The notes under the pieces were generated by a model that had not been told where the DNA came from, made no database searches, and worked only from the letters and a program-made list of their open reading frames with translations. The translations under genes and the position numbers were made by a program. Below are positions 45,725 through 56,239 of a stretch of DNA of 64,000 bases, one piece after another. Source of the DNA: Deinandra increscens subsp. villosa (taxonomy: Eukaryota; Streptophyta; Magnoliopsida; Asterales; Asteraceae); NCBI GenBank assembly GCA_039602395.1, contig JBCNJP010000006.1, positions 11,148,952 through 11,212,951 of the forward strand, written 5' to 3'. How positions within the stretch are numbered: position 1 is the stretch's first letter; every line of letters begins with the position of its first letter.

Positions 45725-46000
45725 GTTTGGCACGGGCCGTGTGGTACGGGCTTGATTCAGAGGCACGGGGCGTGTCTTCCATGGTGCTGGCGGGTTGGCT
45801 GGCATCGGGCACGGGGCATGCTGAAGTGGGCACGGGCCGTGCTAAACTCAAAGTCACCAGTATTCTTCTACTTGATCAGTTTTTCTTGCATTTTTGTTCC
45901 TTTTGCGATTTTGGCTTAGTAAAACCTGAAAAACTACAAAGAAGGCAAAAACACTGTTTCTTTGCAATAGTTAGTCATATTTTACCTAATACGCGAGGGA

Positions 46001-46715
46001 TATTTGTTTAGAAAATATGTATGATTTAAGGTACATCACATTCAAAACGTCCGGAGTTACCTTCGTCCAATTTTCCTTGTAGATCTCAACATCCCTTTTC
46101 AAAAGCTTATTTTCATCCTTCAACTTTATGTTAGCCTTATGCCATTGTGTACTTTCTTCTTGATGCTTAAGTTCTTTTGTAGTAAGATCTGCATTATCCT
46201 GTTGAATTTTGTCCAACTTTTTCTTAGAGTTTTCAAAAAAAGCATTAAAATCTTCCTCGATTTCTCTTGCTTCCTTCTCTCGGTTCGCAACATCCTTTGT
46301 TAAACTATCATTCCCAGCAGTCAACTTTGAAATCTTCGTAACTAACTCTGTGTTAGCACTTTGCAAATTGACTTCTTTCGCACTCATATCTTCAAACTTC
46401 TTCTTATATATTTCCAATTCTTCTTTTATGCTGTTGCATTCTTCAATCAACAATTCATTTTGTTTAACCAATTCACGATTATTTTTCTCTTTCAAAGAGC
46501 AAAATTCACAAGTTGATTCATAACCTCTTGTTTCTGAATCGGAATCAAAATGTTTACCCCAGTCATGTCCTTCATCCACTTGAGTGACCAAAGCTTTTTG
46601 ACTACAATTATTGTCAGCAATCTTGAAAGATGAAGCATTGCCACCTTTTGGCTAATTACATTCGCGAGAAAAGTGACCAAAGTTTAAACAATTATAACAC
46701 TTCACCTTGGGTTTA
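46001..46715 (-). pseudogene. Sirevirus-like gag (copy A, first part): zinc knuckle and coiled coil
   Basis: From about 46715 a degenerate CCHC knuckle (CYNCLNFGHFSREC-like, with a stop after it), then the open frame 46591-45986. It carries GYESTCEFCSLKEKNN and a long heptad-rich coiled coil (residues about 40-190, rich in Lys, Glu, Leu). Such a long coiled-coil Gag extension is typical of Sireviruses. The tail of the frame runs into the solo LTR. Sequence before 46715 belongs to a different domain (RT), so this gag starts mid-protein. Confidence 0.75.
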
Positions 46716-46724
46716 TCCCACTAC

Positions 46725-47660
46725 TAAAAAACAACTTTCTAAAGGTCAGATGGCACGAAACAATGTCGGATCAACATTGTCACCAGATTCATCTGGTTCA
46801 AGGCCATGTGAAACCTGAATCGGTGTACTTGGAATCCGGACATCTCCAATCTTGAAACGAGCCAAAATATCAGACACATATTTTGTTTAATGCAAAAATA
46901 TGCCTTTGGCAGATTGATGGACTTGAAGACCCAGAAAGAAACCCATCTCCCCCATGGAACTCATCTCGAACTTTGTTTGCATGACACGCTCAAATTCTTT
47001 GCATAATTTGTCATTTGTGCTTCCAAATATAATATCATCCACATAAACTTGGACTAGCAACAGATCCTTCCCAAACTTCTTTGAAAACAGTGTGCAATCC
47101 ACTTTGCCACGTTGAAACCCATTTTCAAGCAGGTGTGTAGATAATGTCTCATACCAAGCCCGTGGAGCTTGATGGAGACCATACAAAGCTTTATCTAGCT
47201 TGTACACCCTTTCAGGAAAATCTGGATTATAAAAACCAGGCGGTTGCTTCACATAAACCTCTTCTTGAATTTTCCCATTGAGAAAAGCACTTTTGACGTC
47301 CATCTGATACACTTTGAACCCATGATATGCTGCGAAAGCCAGAAAATCCTGATAGCCTCAATCCTTGCTACAGAAGCATATAATTCGTTAAAATCAATGC
47401 CTTCAATCTGGGAGAAACCTTGAACCACTAATCGAGCTTTGTTTCTGACGATGATACCGCGATCGTCCTTTTTGCACTTGAAAACCCATTTAGTTCCACA
47501 AGGTTCTTTTGAGTTAGCGGGTAAATCAACGAGATGCCAAACGCCTAATTTCTGAAATTGCTGCAACTCTTCCTGCATAGCCTCTACCCAAGAAGCATCT
47601 TTGTTCTAAATGTTTTTGAGTTGTAATTGTTCTTTGATCAATAAAACAACTCTTAATTAC
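46725..47660 (-). pseudogene. Ty1/copia reverse transcriptase fragment
   Basis: Minus strand, two overlapping frames. 47578-47249 carries WHLVDLPANSKEPCGTKWVFK and ARLVVQGFSQIEGIDFNE. 47312-46887 carries YQMDVKSAFLNGKIQEEVYV, ALYGLHQAPRAWYE and the catalytic YVDDIIFGS. It continues to about 46730 past RFKIGDVRIPSTP with a stop. One frameshift lies near 47345 and one stop near 46889. No integrase lies upstream and no RNase H downstream. Confidence 0.85.
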
Positions 47661-47724
47661 TTGTTTCGTATTCCGAATAGCTAGATTGAGTAGACGATCC
47701 AACGCACACGACTTTTCACATGCT

Positions 47725-48205
47725 CATAACATCTGGATATGTTAAGTTATTGATTAGATTTGCTTTGACCAGTGTACCCCACACTATCAGACATACTCAG
47801 ATATGCTTCTTATATCACACTTTGTGACTTCACTTGTGATTTAACACATAGTGACTGTATTCATGACATTGTCAACAATTTGTTCCATTAAAAAAGAAAT
47901 AAGAACGTTAAATCGTCTACCTTAAGGTCGATCTTTCGATATGCATATAAGGCCTCGGATTTAACAAAATAAGAAAATAAAAACAAGTTGAAATCGTATA
48001 ATTCAACAACGATCAGGTCGATACTTCCGTATACGTAGAGAAAGTCTGATGAATTATACGAAACACCAAAGAAAATAAAGCAGAACCTCAAACGCACAAT
48101 CAGGTCGATCTTTCGATACGCAAAGAAAGTCCGATCGTTTGAGAAAATAAAGAAAATCAAACAAGTTTAAATCTTTGCTAAATGAACACATGTATACACA
48201 GTGAC
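47725..48205 (-). repeat. Second copy of the Sirevirus-like 3' motif block
   Basis: Homologous to about 34758-35228 over roughly 480 bp, with scattered differences. It again contains three GGTCGA-NN-TTTCG/TTCCG units. It sits between gag and RT, where protease and integrase should be, so the element has been rearranged. The open frame over it is not a gene. Confidence 0.72.
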
Positions 48206-48802
48206 TTCTCATTTTTCAATGAACACATGTATACATAGTGACTTATCATTTTTCTTTTCCACATATCTATTCAATATCTTGAGATATGCATCAAGATGTT
48301 GTCCACTTGGTCAAGCATTAGTATTTAGTGTATATCACATCTGAATACTTTCTGATTTAATGCCGAGCCTACCAAGCATATCGAACAATGATCTTATGGC
48401 TTGTTCATCTAATTTATCCATGAGTCATACGCATAAGCCAATGTACCATCATTTCCCATTTATGTTGGATCAATTTCTCATTTTTTAATGTTTTTGTATT
48501 TTTCTGTTTTTCCGCCCTTAAAATGAAAACTCTATTTTTGGACTTTTCACTTTAACAAAAACACAAAGACACTATTTTTGGTATTTGTCAATTTTCTCCC
48601 CCTAAACTACAAATAAAATATAAAAGAAATAAAATTAACATTTCAACATGGATACCTTCCAGTTTTAGTTTTCAGAAGAATTTCAGTTTTCTAAATTTGA
48701 TATCACTTGTAATTTAAATTAAATCAGTAGAATACTCCTCCATCAGCAACTTTTCAATCACCGATAGGTCTTCTAGAAGTACCTGCACACTGGTCAAACA
48801 CG
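48206..48802 (-). other. Decayed post-gag sequence
   Basis: No open frame. Traces of Lys-rich translation (AFHFKGGKTEK-like near 48510) suggest the decayed end of the Sirevirus-like gag region. Two tandem copies of a 40-bp block containing GAACACATGTATACA lie at 48183-48250. Confidence 0.4.
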
Positions 48803-50023
48803 TCAGTTTATAAATGACCCGAAACGAATCGCTTCTAGTCGACCAGTATCTTGATTTCCTTTTGAAACCACTTTAGGTTTCCAGATTTGTTGTTTTGGTA
48901 AATCAGCATTTGATGAATCAGTCACAGTTGATTGTGAAGAACAACCTACATATGGAACATTTTGAAACTTAGGAATAAATCTTCCTTGTTTTTTAAAAAA
49001 TGTAGGTTGACATTCATCAAACACTCTGCCATATTCATCAATGAATGTGTATTTGGCAGATTTACCAACAAAAGGAACCTTTCCTCTTCTTTGTGTAGAA
49101 GCAGTAGAAACCGGGAAATCTTGTGCCATATGCCCTTTTTGTCGGCAATTATAACACAAGCGATTGTTTACATTTCGTCCCTTTGGAACCTACAAATCTT
49201 CACAAAATATATTATCTCCAAAATGATCATAAAAAGAATCATATACCTGAAACCGATGATCATGAACCCATTTAGATGTCGGGCTTTTTGGAGTAGAACT
49301 AGATCCTCTAGAAGAAAATTTATCAAATATCTTCTTCATGTTCTTCGGATCAGCACTCTTCACAAAAAATTCTGATATTTTCTAGAGCATCCATGCAATG
49401 AAGCGGGAATTCCTTGTCAGCAAATATTTGTTCTGAACCTTTGAGTTTGTAAAACCTCTCAGGTTGAACTTTTTTAGCTTTAAAAACATCTTTTTGACTT
49501 GTTTCAGATTGACTTTCTTCAAATTTTGTTGTTTTGAACCTTGAGTCCCATCAACTTTAACATTCTTGGTCATGAAACCCAAACCAACATGTTTACCCGA
49601 ACTCTTCTCTTCAAAACCATAAAATCCATGTCCGTTCTTTGCAAGACGAGAAAATTCAGCTTTAACTGCTTTAACATTCTTTTGTTCATAGAAAATTGTT
49701 TCATCAATAGCAGTCTTCTTAGTTGAACTTGCTGATTTCTCATCTTCAGTAGACGAAGAACCAGACACAACCTTTGTAGGTTCAGGAATCTCAGAATTCC
49801 TCTCATTCTTCTTCTGTCCTTTCTTGTTGTCTTCTTTTTTCTTCACAACATTCTCTTCACCAGACTTAGTTTCAACAAATTCAGAGTAATCCCCATTTTC
49901 TACCTTTTCTTCTACCTCATTAACACCTTCTTTGAGACTGCCTGGTGGTGAAACTGTCGTATCGAACATTCTCTCAAAATTCTTATCATTTGCTAAGAAT
50001 GAAAGATTATGAATAGGTGACAT
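48803..50023 (-). pseudogene. Sirevirus-like gag C-terminal extension with a second zinc knuckle (copy B)
   Basis: 50023-49382 is Lys/Glu/Ser-rich (NLSFLANDKNFERMF; EKVENGDYSEF; KAVKAEFSRLAKNGHGFYGF). 49159-48803 begins with a CCHC knuckle CYNCRQKGHMAQDF in which the last Cys is Phe. It continues GKSAKYTFIDEYGRVFDECQP and ends GRLEAIRFGSFIN. The piece between (49381-49160) reads SSRGSSSTPKSPTSKWVHD in broken frame. Two knuckles separated by a long extension are seen in Sirevirus Gag. Several frameshifts are present. Confidence 0.75.
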
Positions 50024-50637
50024 TGTTCAGAAGACAATTTGCATCAATCTCTTGAATTTTCAAATCGGAAAGCTTCTGTTGAGCTTCAGCCAATTATTTC
50101 TCTGTAGCTATCAACCTCTTAGCCACCTTGTGAGTTTCATATTTTTGCAATTTCCAAATTATTAAGCTTCCCAAACAACTCTTTCTTCAACTTATCTTCA
50201 TTTCGTTTCTGAATATCCCCAAAATTTGCATTTTTCAGTTTGTTCACACTTACCAACATTCCTTTTCTCATCTAGCTGTTTTTCCATATCAACCTGATAT
50301 GACTCAATTTTAGCAACTTGTTCATCAGAAGTCTTGTTGAGCATATCAAGCTTTACCTTGGACTTTTCAAAGAAATTATTGAAATCATTTGCAGCATCCT
50401 CAACCTTCCATTTTTCAACCTCTTTGACTAATTCAGCAATTTCTTCAGATAATTTTGTAAAATTCTGTTCAAAATTCTTTTCAACACATTGAAATTTTAA
50501 CTCTTTCTCAACAACTTCTGCTTGAAATGCTAAACACTTTTCTTTTTTGAGATGACAATTCTTGAATTACATCTTCCAACTTCTGCTGCTCATCTATCAA
50601 TTCTTCTATCTTCCTTTTACTTTCTGCAACCAAGAAA
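50024..50637 (-). pseudogene. Coiled-coil segment of Sirevirus-like gag (copy B)
   Basis: Broken frames rich in Lys, Glu, Gln, Leu (for example the complement of 50340-50400, KSKVKLDMLNKTSDEQVAK-like), matching the coiled coil of copy A at 46016-46560. Several single-base shifts and stops. Confidence 0.55.
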
Positions 50638-52167
50638 TCATTTTTCTTTAATCAATCCTTGAATATTCTTGTCTTTTTGAGAACAAAACTCACAAACAGA
50701 TTCATAACCACTAGTTTCAGAACCACTTGTTTCAGATTCAGAATCAGTTACTTCGTCATCACTATGTACAAATTTGACAACAAACGCAGATTCATCAGGA
50801 AAATCTACAGCCCAATCATAACCTTCATCAGATGCTTGTGCATTTGTCTCAGAAGTAATAGCAGTTAAAGCAATTGGATTAGAATTAGAAGTTCGTCCCC
50901 AATCATATTGTTTATCAACTTGAGAAACCAAAGTTGTTGGAGTAGAAGTATTAGCTTCCTTTTGGTTGTTACATTCCCTAGCAAAATGTCCAAATTTTGA
51001 ACATTTGTAACATTTTACCTTTTATTTGTCTAAGCTAACTTTACCATCAAAATTTAGATTTTTGAAACCTGCTTTCTTCCTAAATCTCTTAACTCTTTGA
51101 GCTATCATAGCAAGCTGTCAATTTATATCCATTTGTTCAAGATTATTTGGATCTATCCGGTTAAAATCTTCTTCAATCATATTAGTTGTTGGCAAACCAC
51201 CATTTAGAAGTCCATAATATGAAGATAACAAAGCAGATATCAATGCAAGGTGTTCATCTGGTGTCTTTGCAGAAAAACCACTCTGATTTGAATGATTTGG
51301 AATAGTGAAACTAAACCCTCTTGAAGAATTTTCAGAATTTCCTAATCCATGGCTAGAAATAAATGCTGTTGGAGCAGGATTTGATGAAATATTTCCAAAA
51401 GATTTTGATTGAGCACTGATGCTTGCAGAATTCTGACCATGATACAATTCAGGATTTTGCAATGGAGCAGTTGATTTGTGTGAAGTCATCATCTCCATCT
51501 CTCGAGCATGAAGCTTTCTTGTCAGATCATGAAAAGATAATGTTGAATACTCTTTGTCATGAGTAAGCAACAACACATAATTCTCCCACTTTTTTGGCAA
51601 TGCTTCTAATAACTTCTCTTTGAGTTCTTCTTTAGTCTTTTCTATTTCAAACACTTTCATTTCACTTATCAGATGTAAGAATCTGGATACAAGAGCAGTG
51701 ATGTTTTCTTTATCATAGTGTTGAAAGTTTTCAAATTCTTTATTCAACACCTTTCATCTGCTCTTTTTGTACTGATCATTGCCCTCACATCTCGCTGATA
51801 AAGCATCCCATAATTGTTTACTTTTCCTACAAGTGTTGAATCGATGTAGTAATTCGGTGGGTAATGCCATGGTAAGATAACCAAATGCTTTTTGTTCAAG
51901 CATATAAAGTTTCCTCTCAGCTTGATCAAAAGTATGAACTTCTTTGAAATCTCCTTGATCAGTTGGATATGTGTAAAGCTTTTTAATTGGAATCCACAAA
52001 TCGATATCATTTGTGCTAATGTAAGTTGAAAATATTTGCTTCCAATTGTGATAATCTTCCAATTTCAATAACTTGGGAACTTTCTGGCTTGTTCCAATTT
52101 CGTTATCAAAGTTAATCATAGCTTGCATTGTGTTTTGCATAGCCGCGAATGCATGAGAATCAGACAT
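50638..52167 (-). pseudogene. Sirevirus-like copia gag, N-terminal part (copy B)
   Basis: Start ATG 52167 (MSDSHAFAAMQNTMQAMINFDNE). 52167-51754 contains KLLKLEDYHNWK and MALPTELLHRF. After a shift near 51750, 51750-51118 contains LLEALPKKWENYVLLLTHDKE and the spacer to QMDIN. A knuckle of CSKFGHFARECN type lies near 50970-51010 in broken frame, and 50931-50638 gives GYESVCEFCSQKDKNIQGL. The layout matches copy A and the TR-GAG Gag. At least three lesions. Confidence 0.82.
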
Positions 52168-52374
52168 TTTGTGACAAACTTTTCAGTATTGAAAACTTCG
52201 GATGCAAAAACGGAGGTCTTAGACACGGATTTTGGGGGTCAAACCAAAGGGTACTAGCCGTTAGGCAAGTAAAAGTGTAGATCTCATCGAGACGGACGTT
52301 TTGGCTGGTATTAGCTCCCGTAACTCTTAACAGAACTCAAGTTACGTAAGTTTTAGTGAACACAACTATTCTTC

Positions 52375-52700
52375 CAGCGTACTAAAACTACTTTCAACGT
52401 ACCAAAATATCGACTTCCGTACCAAAAACCTTCACCGGACCAGCAACGTACCAACTGCCTTCAACGTACCAAGAAACGGACCAAACCAACTCGGTATACC
52501 AATGAACAATAGCGTACCACCTTGGTAGAACATAACTTCCTGCGTACCAATCAGTAACCGTCGCGTACCACCGATGAAGATTGACGTGCGTACCAACAAC
52601 CAGCGTACCGGAAATCTATGAAGATTGCCTAGCGTACCACAGAGCGTACCAATGGATCATCCGGCGTACCATCAAATTTATCGGGCGTACCAACACAGAT
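52375..52700 (-). repeat. TGGTACG motif array in the Sirevirus-like leader
   Basis: On the plus strand CGTACCA occurs about a dozen times in 325 bp, with variants (CGTACTA, TATACCA, CGTACCG). The motif and position (between PBS and gag) are the same as in the gag-only element at 43624. Confidence 0.88.
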
Positions 52701-52899
52701 TCGAATGATTTTTGCGAATTTTGAGAATTTGGAGGAATTTGGAATAGTAAGCAATGAAAACACTCTAAGAACGTTCAGAAATCAGTTTTAGCACCAGAAA
52801 CTCTCGGAATTGAGAAAAATTGATGAAAAACCAAAGAAACCCAAATTTTCTCTCACTAGAAATCCGAAAATTGATCAAAACACAGCAGTAGAGCAACCT

Positions 52900-52916
52900 G
52901 GATTGCTCTGATACCA
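52900..52916 (-). promoter_or_regulatory. Primer binding site of the Sirevirus-like element
   Basis: Minus strand TGGTATCAGAGCAATCC, initiator-Met type, two bases from the LTR remnant. Confidence 0.85.
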
Positions 52917-52918
52917 CT

Positions 52919-52984
52919 TGTAAGTACACGGAATGATCTTACTAATGCGTGAATCAATCAATCTAGTGAACACGAGAATGTAAA
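52919..52984 (-). repeat. Remnant (66 bp) of the Sirevirus-like 5' LTR
   Basis: Ends ACTTACA next to the PBS. The rest is cut off at 52984 by a gypsy-type LTR. The GTAAGATC block is shared with the LTR at 33785. Confidence 0.7.
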
Positions 52985-54495
52985 TGTCACACCCTCAATT
53001 TCCACTAACGGAGTTTTACCGTGTGGGGTTTGATCCAGACTAGGACCCGATTCATTAGTTACATCAAACTAAGTTAAGGGTTCAAAATGTAAATATATTT
53101 CCAAACGGGAAATATCAAACAGAGTTTAAAGTTTAGCGGAAGCTCATAAAAGTTATGTTGCGCAAAACAAGCGCCCGATAAGTAAATAATAGTTCAAGTT
53201 AAAGGTTTTAAAAGCAAGTTCCCAAAAATAGAAGTTGTAACCAACGTACGTGCCCAAAAATCCGATACTCCTAGCGTCCTGCAAAGCATGCACAAGAAGC
53301 ATGTGTCAACTAATGTTGGTGAGTTCACATAAGCACATAAGTATAACTAGTATAAATATGCAGTACGAATACAATAGTCTTAATTCGTATGTAAGTATGT
53401 ATATTACAAGTACAATCCATATCGTAGGTAGCGAGCCTAAGTTCATGTAACTAAAACGTTCGCAACCGAAGATAACCAATTAGTTTTAGGAATAATTCCT
53501 TACGTCTTTTTCCTTCCCCATGTCTACTCAATCATGGTAAGTTAGGCTGACATTGTCCTCAGTCCGACCGCCAGTCGGGTGGTGCATCTCGTGCCCGCTG
53601 AGTGGGGTTTGTCAGACCCAGTAGTACTACCCAATATCCACTTGCTATTTACTACTTACAGTTCGATATAGTAAGGACTTGAAAGATAAAGCATTTTACG
53701 TGAACATGTGATATATACTGGATTTCTACTTTAATCATACATCAAAATTTGTCACGTTATCACCCTAACCCGGGTGTAACGTGTTCGTGTGTGTTATCGT
53801 CCAACCCGGACGTAACGTAAGAGGTTGTGTAACTCACCTTAGGGTGCGCTGCTACAATTTAGTAAGACTTCAGATCTTGCGTAACTACCGAGCACCTATC
53901 GATTTTACATACGTAAGTGTGTGTCCGCACATGAGTAACATAGCCTAGACAACAGTTCAGTGACAAATGAATTTACATGTGGCTTGTGTAACCCTTTTTA
54001 ACATTTGACAAAAATCACTTATTCGAAATGATTCGGAGATGACATTTAGCCAAAAAGACAAGGATTTAAAAAAGTCGATACGAGTGTATCATTCCAATAA
54101 TATATGTTGAGACGATCGGGTAAAACGTGTAAGTTCATATATAAAACGTCATGACAAATCCATAAAAATGTGTATATCTTGCATATATATATTTTTCGTG
54201 TCAAAAATTCAAATGCATATATTTATTTACTTTGCCATAAAAAATTTACACAATATACACATGTATAGAAGTCTTGATAATTAATCATACATATATATAT
54301 TTATTTATGTTTAAAACTATGCTATAACAACAAAAACAAAATAATAATAATTATAACGAGACAATTTAAATTAATCCATTTAAATCATAACGTTTTTCAT
54401 AAAAATAAGAATTCAACGAGTACCCTAACGGGGTCTACGGAAACATTTACGGATCAGGATTTTATAGAAAACAAATGGTAGTTTGGGTTATGGAT
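52985..54495 (-). repeat. Truncated gypsy-type LTR (diverged relative of the 4154 family), running into the gap
   Basis: Minus-strand end TGTGACA at 52985 (plus TGTCACACCCTC), then CACTAACGGAG-TTTTACCG, a conserved block near 53310 (complement of AACCAACG-type) and an AACTCACCTTAGG block near 53835, in the same order as in the solo LTR at 35292. No GCGAAACT array is visible before the gap. The other end is lost in Ns. The preceding GTAAA may be a target site, but no partner is visible. Confidence 0.7.
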
Positions 54496-54995
54496 NNNNN
54501 NNNNNNNNNNNNNNNNNNNNNNNNNNNNNNNNNNNNNNNNNNNNNNNNNNNNNNNNNNNNNNNNNNNNNNNNNNNNNNNNNNNNNNNNNNNNNNNNNNNN
54601 NNNNNNNNNNNNNNNNNNNNNNNNNNNNNNNNNNNNNNNNNNNNNNNNNNNNNNNNNNNNNNNNNNNNNNNNNNNNNNNNNNNNNNNNNNNNNNNNNNNN
54701 NNNNNNNNNNNNNNNNNNNNNNNNNNNNNNNNNNNNNNNNNNNNNNNNNNNNNNNNNNNNNNNNNNNNNNNNNNNNNNNNNNNNNNNNNNNNNNNNNNNN
54801 NNNNNNNNNNNNNNNNNNNNNNNNNNNNNNNNNNNNNNNNNNNNNNNNNNNNNNNNNNNNNNNNNNNNNNNNNNNNNNNNNNNNNNNNNNNNNNNNNNNN
54901 NNNNNNNNNNNNNNNNNNNNNNNNNNNNNNNNNNNNNNNNNNNNNNNNNNNNNNNNNNNNNNNNNNNNNNNNNNNNNNNNNNNNNNNNNNNNNNN
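54496..54995. other. Assembly gap, exactly 500 N
   Basis: A run of 500 unknown bases. A round length suggests a placeholder of unknown true size. Open frames reported across it are artefacts. Confidence 0.99.
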
Positions 54996-55310
54996 CGTCT
55001 TCTGTTCGCTTGTTATGGCGGCACGACAATTTACATCGAGGTACTCGTTGCGGCGGGCGACCGTTTATAGCATTTTATTTGTCTTTTGTTCACGTGTTAG
55101 GCGTCAACTGCAATTTATAACACGATATTTGATTCCGTTAGCGCAATGTGACACGACGACAATTTATAATGCGGTACATGAGCGTTCGGCGGTGACGACA
55201 ATTAACAAAACTCGTGAAACTGGGTGCGTTATTCGTCATTTTATTTACAAGACTCGTGACATAGGTTGTAAGCGGCGAAGGCGAACTATAATCGTAATGA
55301 TGAGATCATG
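54996..55310. other. Unassigned sequence with recurring GACGACAATTTATAA words
   Basis: Words of the type CGACAATTTA or CTGCAATTTATAA recur at about 55023, 55108, 55158 and 55195, with CG-rich spacers. An open plus frame continues from the gap to 55311, but its composition is not convincingly protein-like. It may be the end of the LTR that entered the gap. Confidence 0.35.
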
Positions 55311-56239
55311 ACGTTAGTCGATTGTATCAGATTATTAAATAAATGGGTCGTTTTAACCCCTTTAATAAATAGGTCATTTCAACCGTTTAATAAACGGGTA
55401 ATTACTACCCCTTTCACATATGAGTTGCATTGACCTATTTGACTTGTTATAAGTTAAGCATAACTCGAATTTATCTTTTCAAGCACGTAAAAATTATTAC
55501 ACGTAAGAAAAAAATGTCATTATAGTATATATTTTTTGAACTTTGCATTTCACTATATTACACGAAGCTCTTTTTCATTAAAAATATGACAATATAGTAA
55601 CTTTTATGATAGTAAGTTTTGTGCTAACATAATAATCGCTTCAAAGTTACTTTTTTTTTTATAATTTAGTAGGTTGAGTTTTTGGGAATTTTGTTGACAC
55701 TGAGCCTTGTTGTTCAAAATAATATAATAATGATATTAATCTGTTTTTTTGTTTTGTCTTGTTCAAAACAATATAATAATTATATTAATCTGTTTTTTTT
55801 TTCTTTCTGCAAGGCATTTGAGCCTTGTTGTTCAAAATAATATAATAATATTAATCTGTATTCTTGCATTTGAGCCTTGTTGTTCAAAATAATATAATAA
55901 TATTAATTTGTATTTTTTTGTTTTTTTGCAAGGCATTCTCGACATCGATTAACACTGAAGTGTATTTATTAACTTGTATATATATGTGTCGCTTGTACAA
56001 TATTGCATTTCCAAACTAAAAGCCCACGAAAGGAACAAGATATACACAGGTCCTATCCTAGAACATACTCACGTGTCACGTCTAAGGATGCAAACTTAGA
56101 GGATAGTCATTCAACCATGTTAGCCACAAAATAGACATTTGTATATTTAATGACTTGTGCCAACCGCCATGACATTAATTACGGTAAATTTATGAACTCA
56201 ATCTCTACAGCTTCAAGTAATTGAAGCAAAGAATTCAGT
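55311..56239. repeat. AT-rich spacer with a 4-copy diverged tandem repeat
   Basis: 55325-55400 holds three GGGTCGTTTTAACCCC / GGTCATTTCAACC-type blocks. 55700-55925 holds four copies of a unit containing TTGTTGTTCAAAATAATA and ATATTAATCTGT at spacings of about 45-65 bp. No gene. Confidence 0.65.

Larger units (their letters stand above)
41567..46000 (-). repeat. Solo LTR of an unassigned family, carrying a nested gag-only element
   Basis: Flanked by TATTTG at 41561-41566 and 46001-46006. Without the nested element it is about 1.74 kb. The minus strand ends with a block near 41640-41720 (CACGATGGGTGCACTTG...TCGGGATCGTT complement) reminiscent of Athila/Tat-type LTR ends, but there is no internal region. 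The outer end reads TATCCCTCGCG rather than canonical TG, so the exact boundary is uncertain. It holds GCACGGGCCGTGC-type palindromes (42875-43030 and 45729-45845). Confidence 0.65.

Noticed and set aside
41567..46000. Calling this stretch a full-length Athila element
   Set aside because: No gag, pol or PBS lies inside apart from the nested gag-only element, and the same 6-bp word flanks both ends, which fits a solo LTR.
48803..52167. A host gene for a zinc-knuckle coiled-coil protein
   Set aside because: The adjacent PBS, LTR remnant, copia-type Gag blocks and many frameshifts show a retrotransposon gag.
54454..55311. Three open frames spanning the gap
   Set aside because: Most of their length is N. 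The remaining parts show no protein-like conservation that I can recognise.
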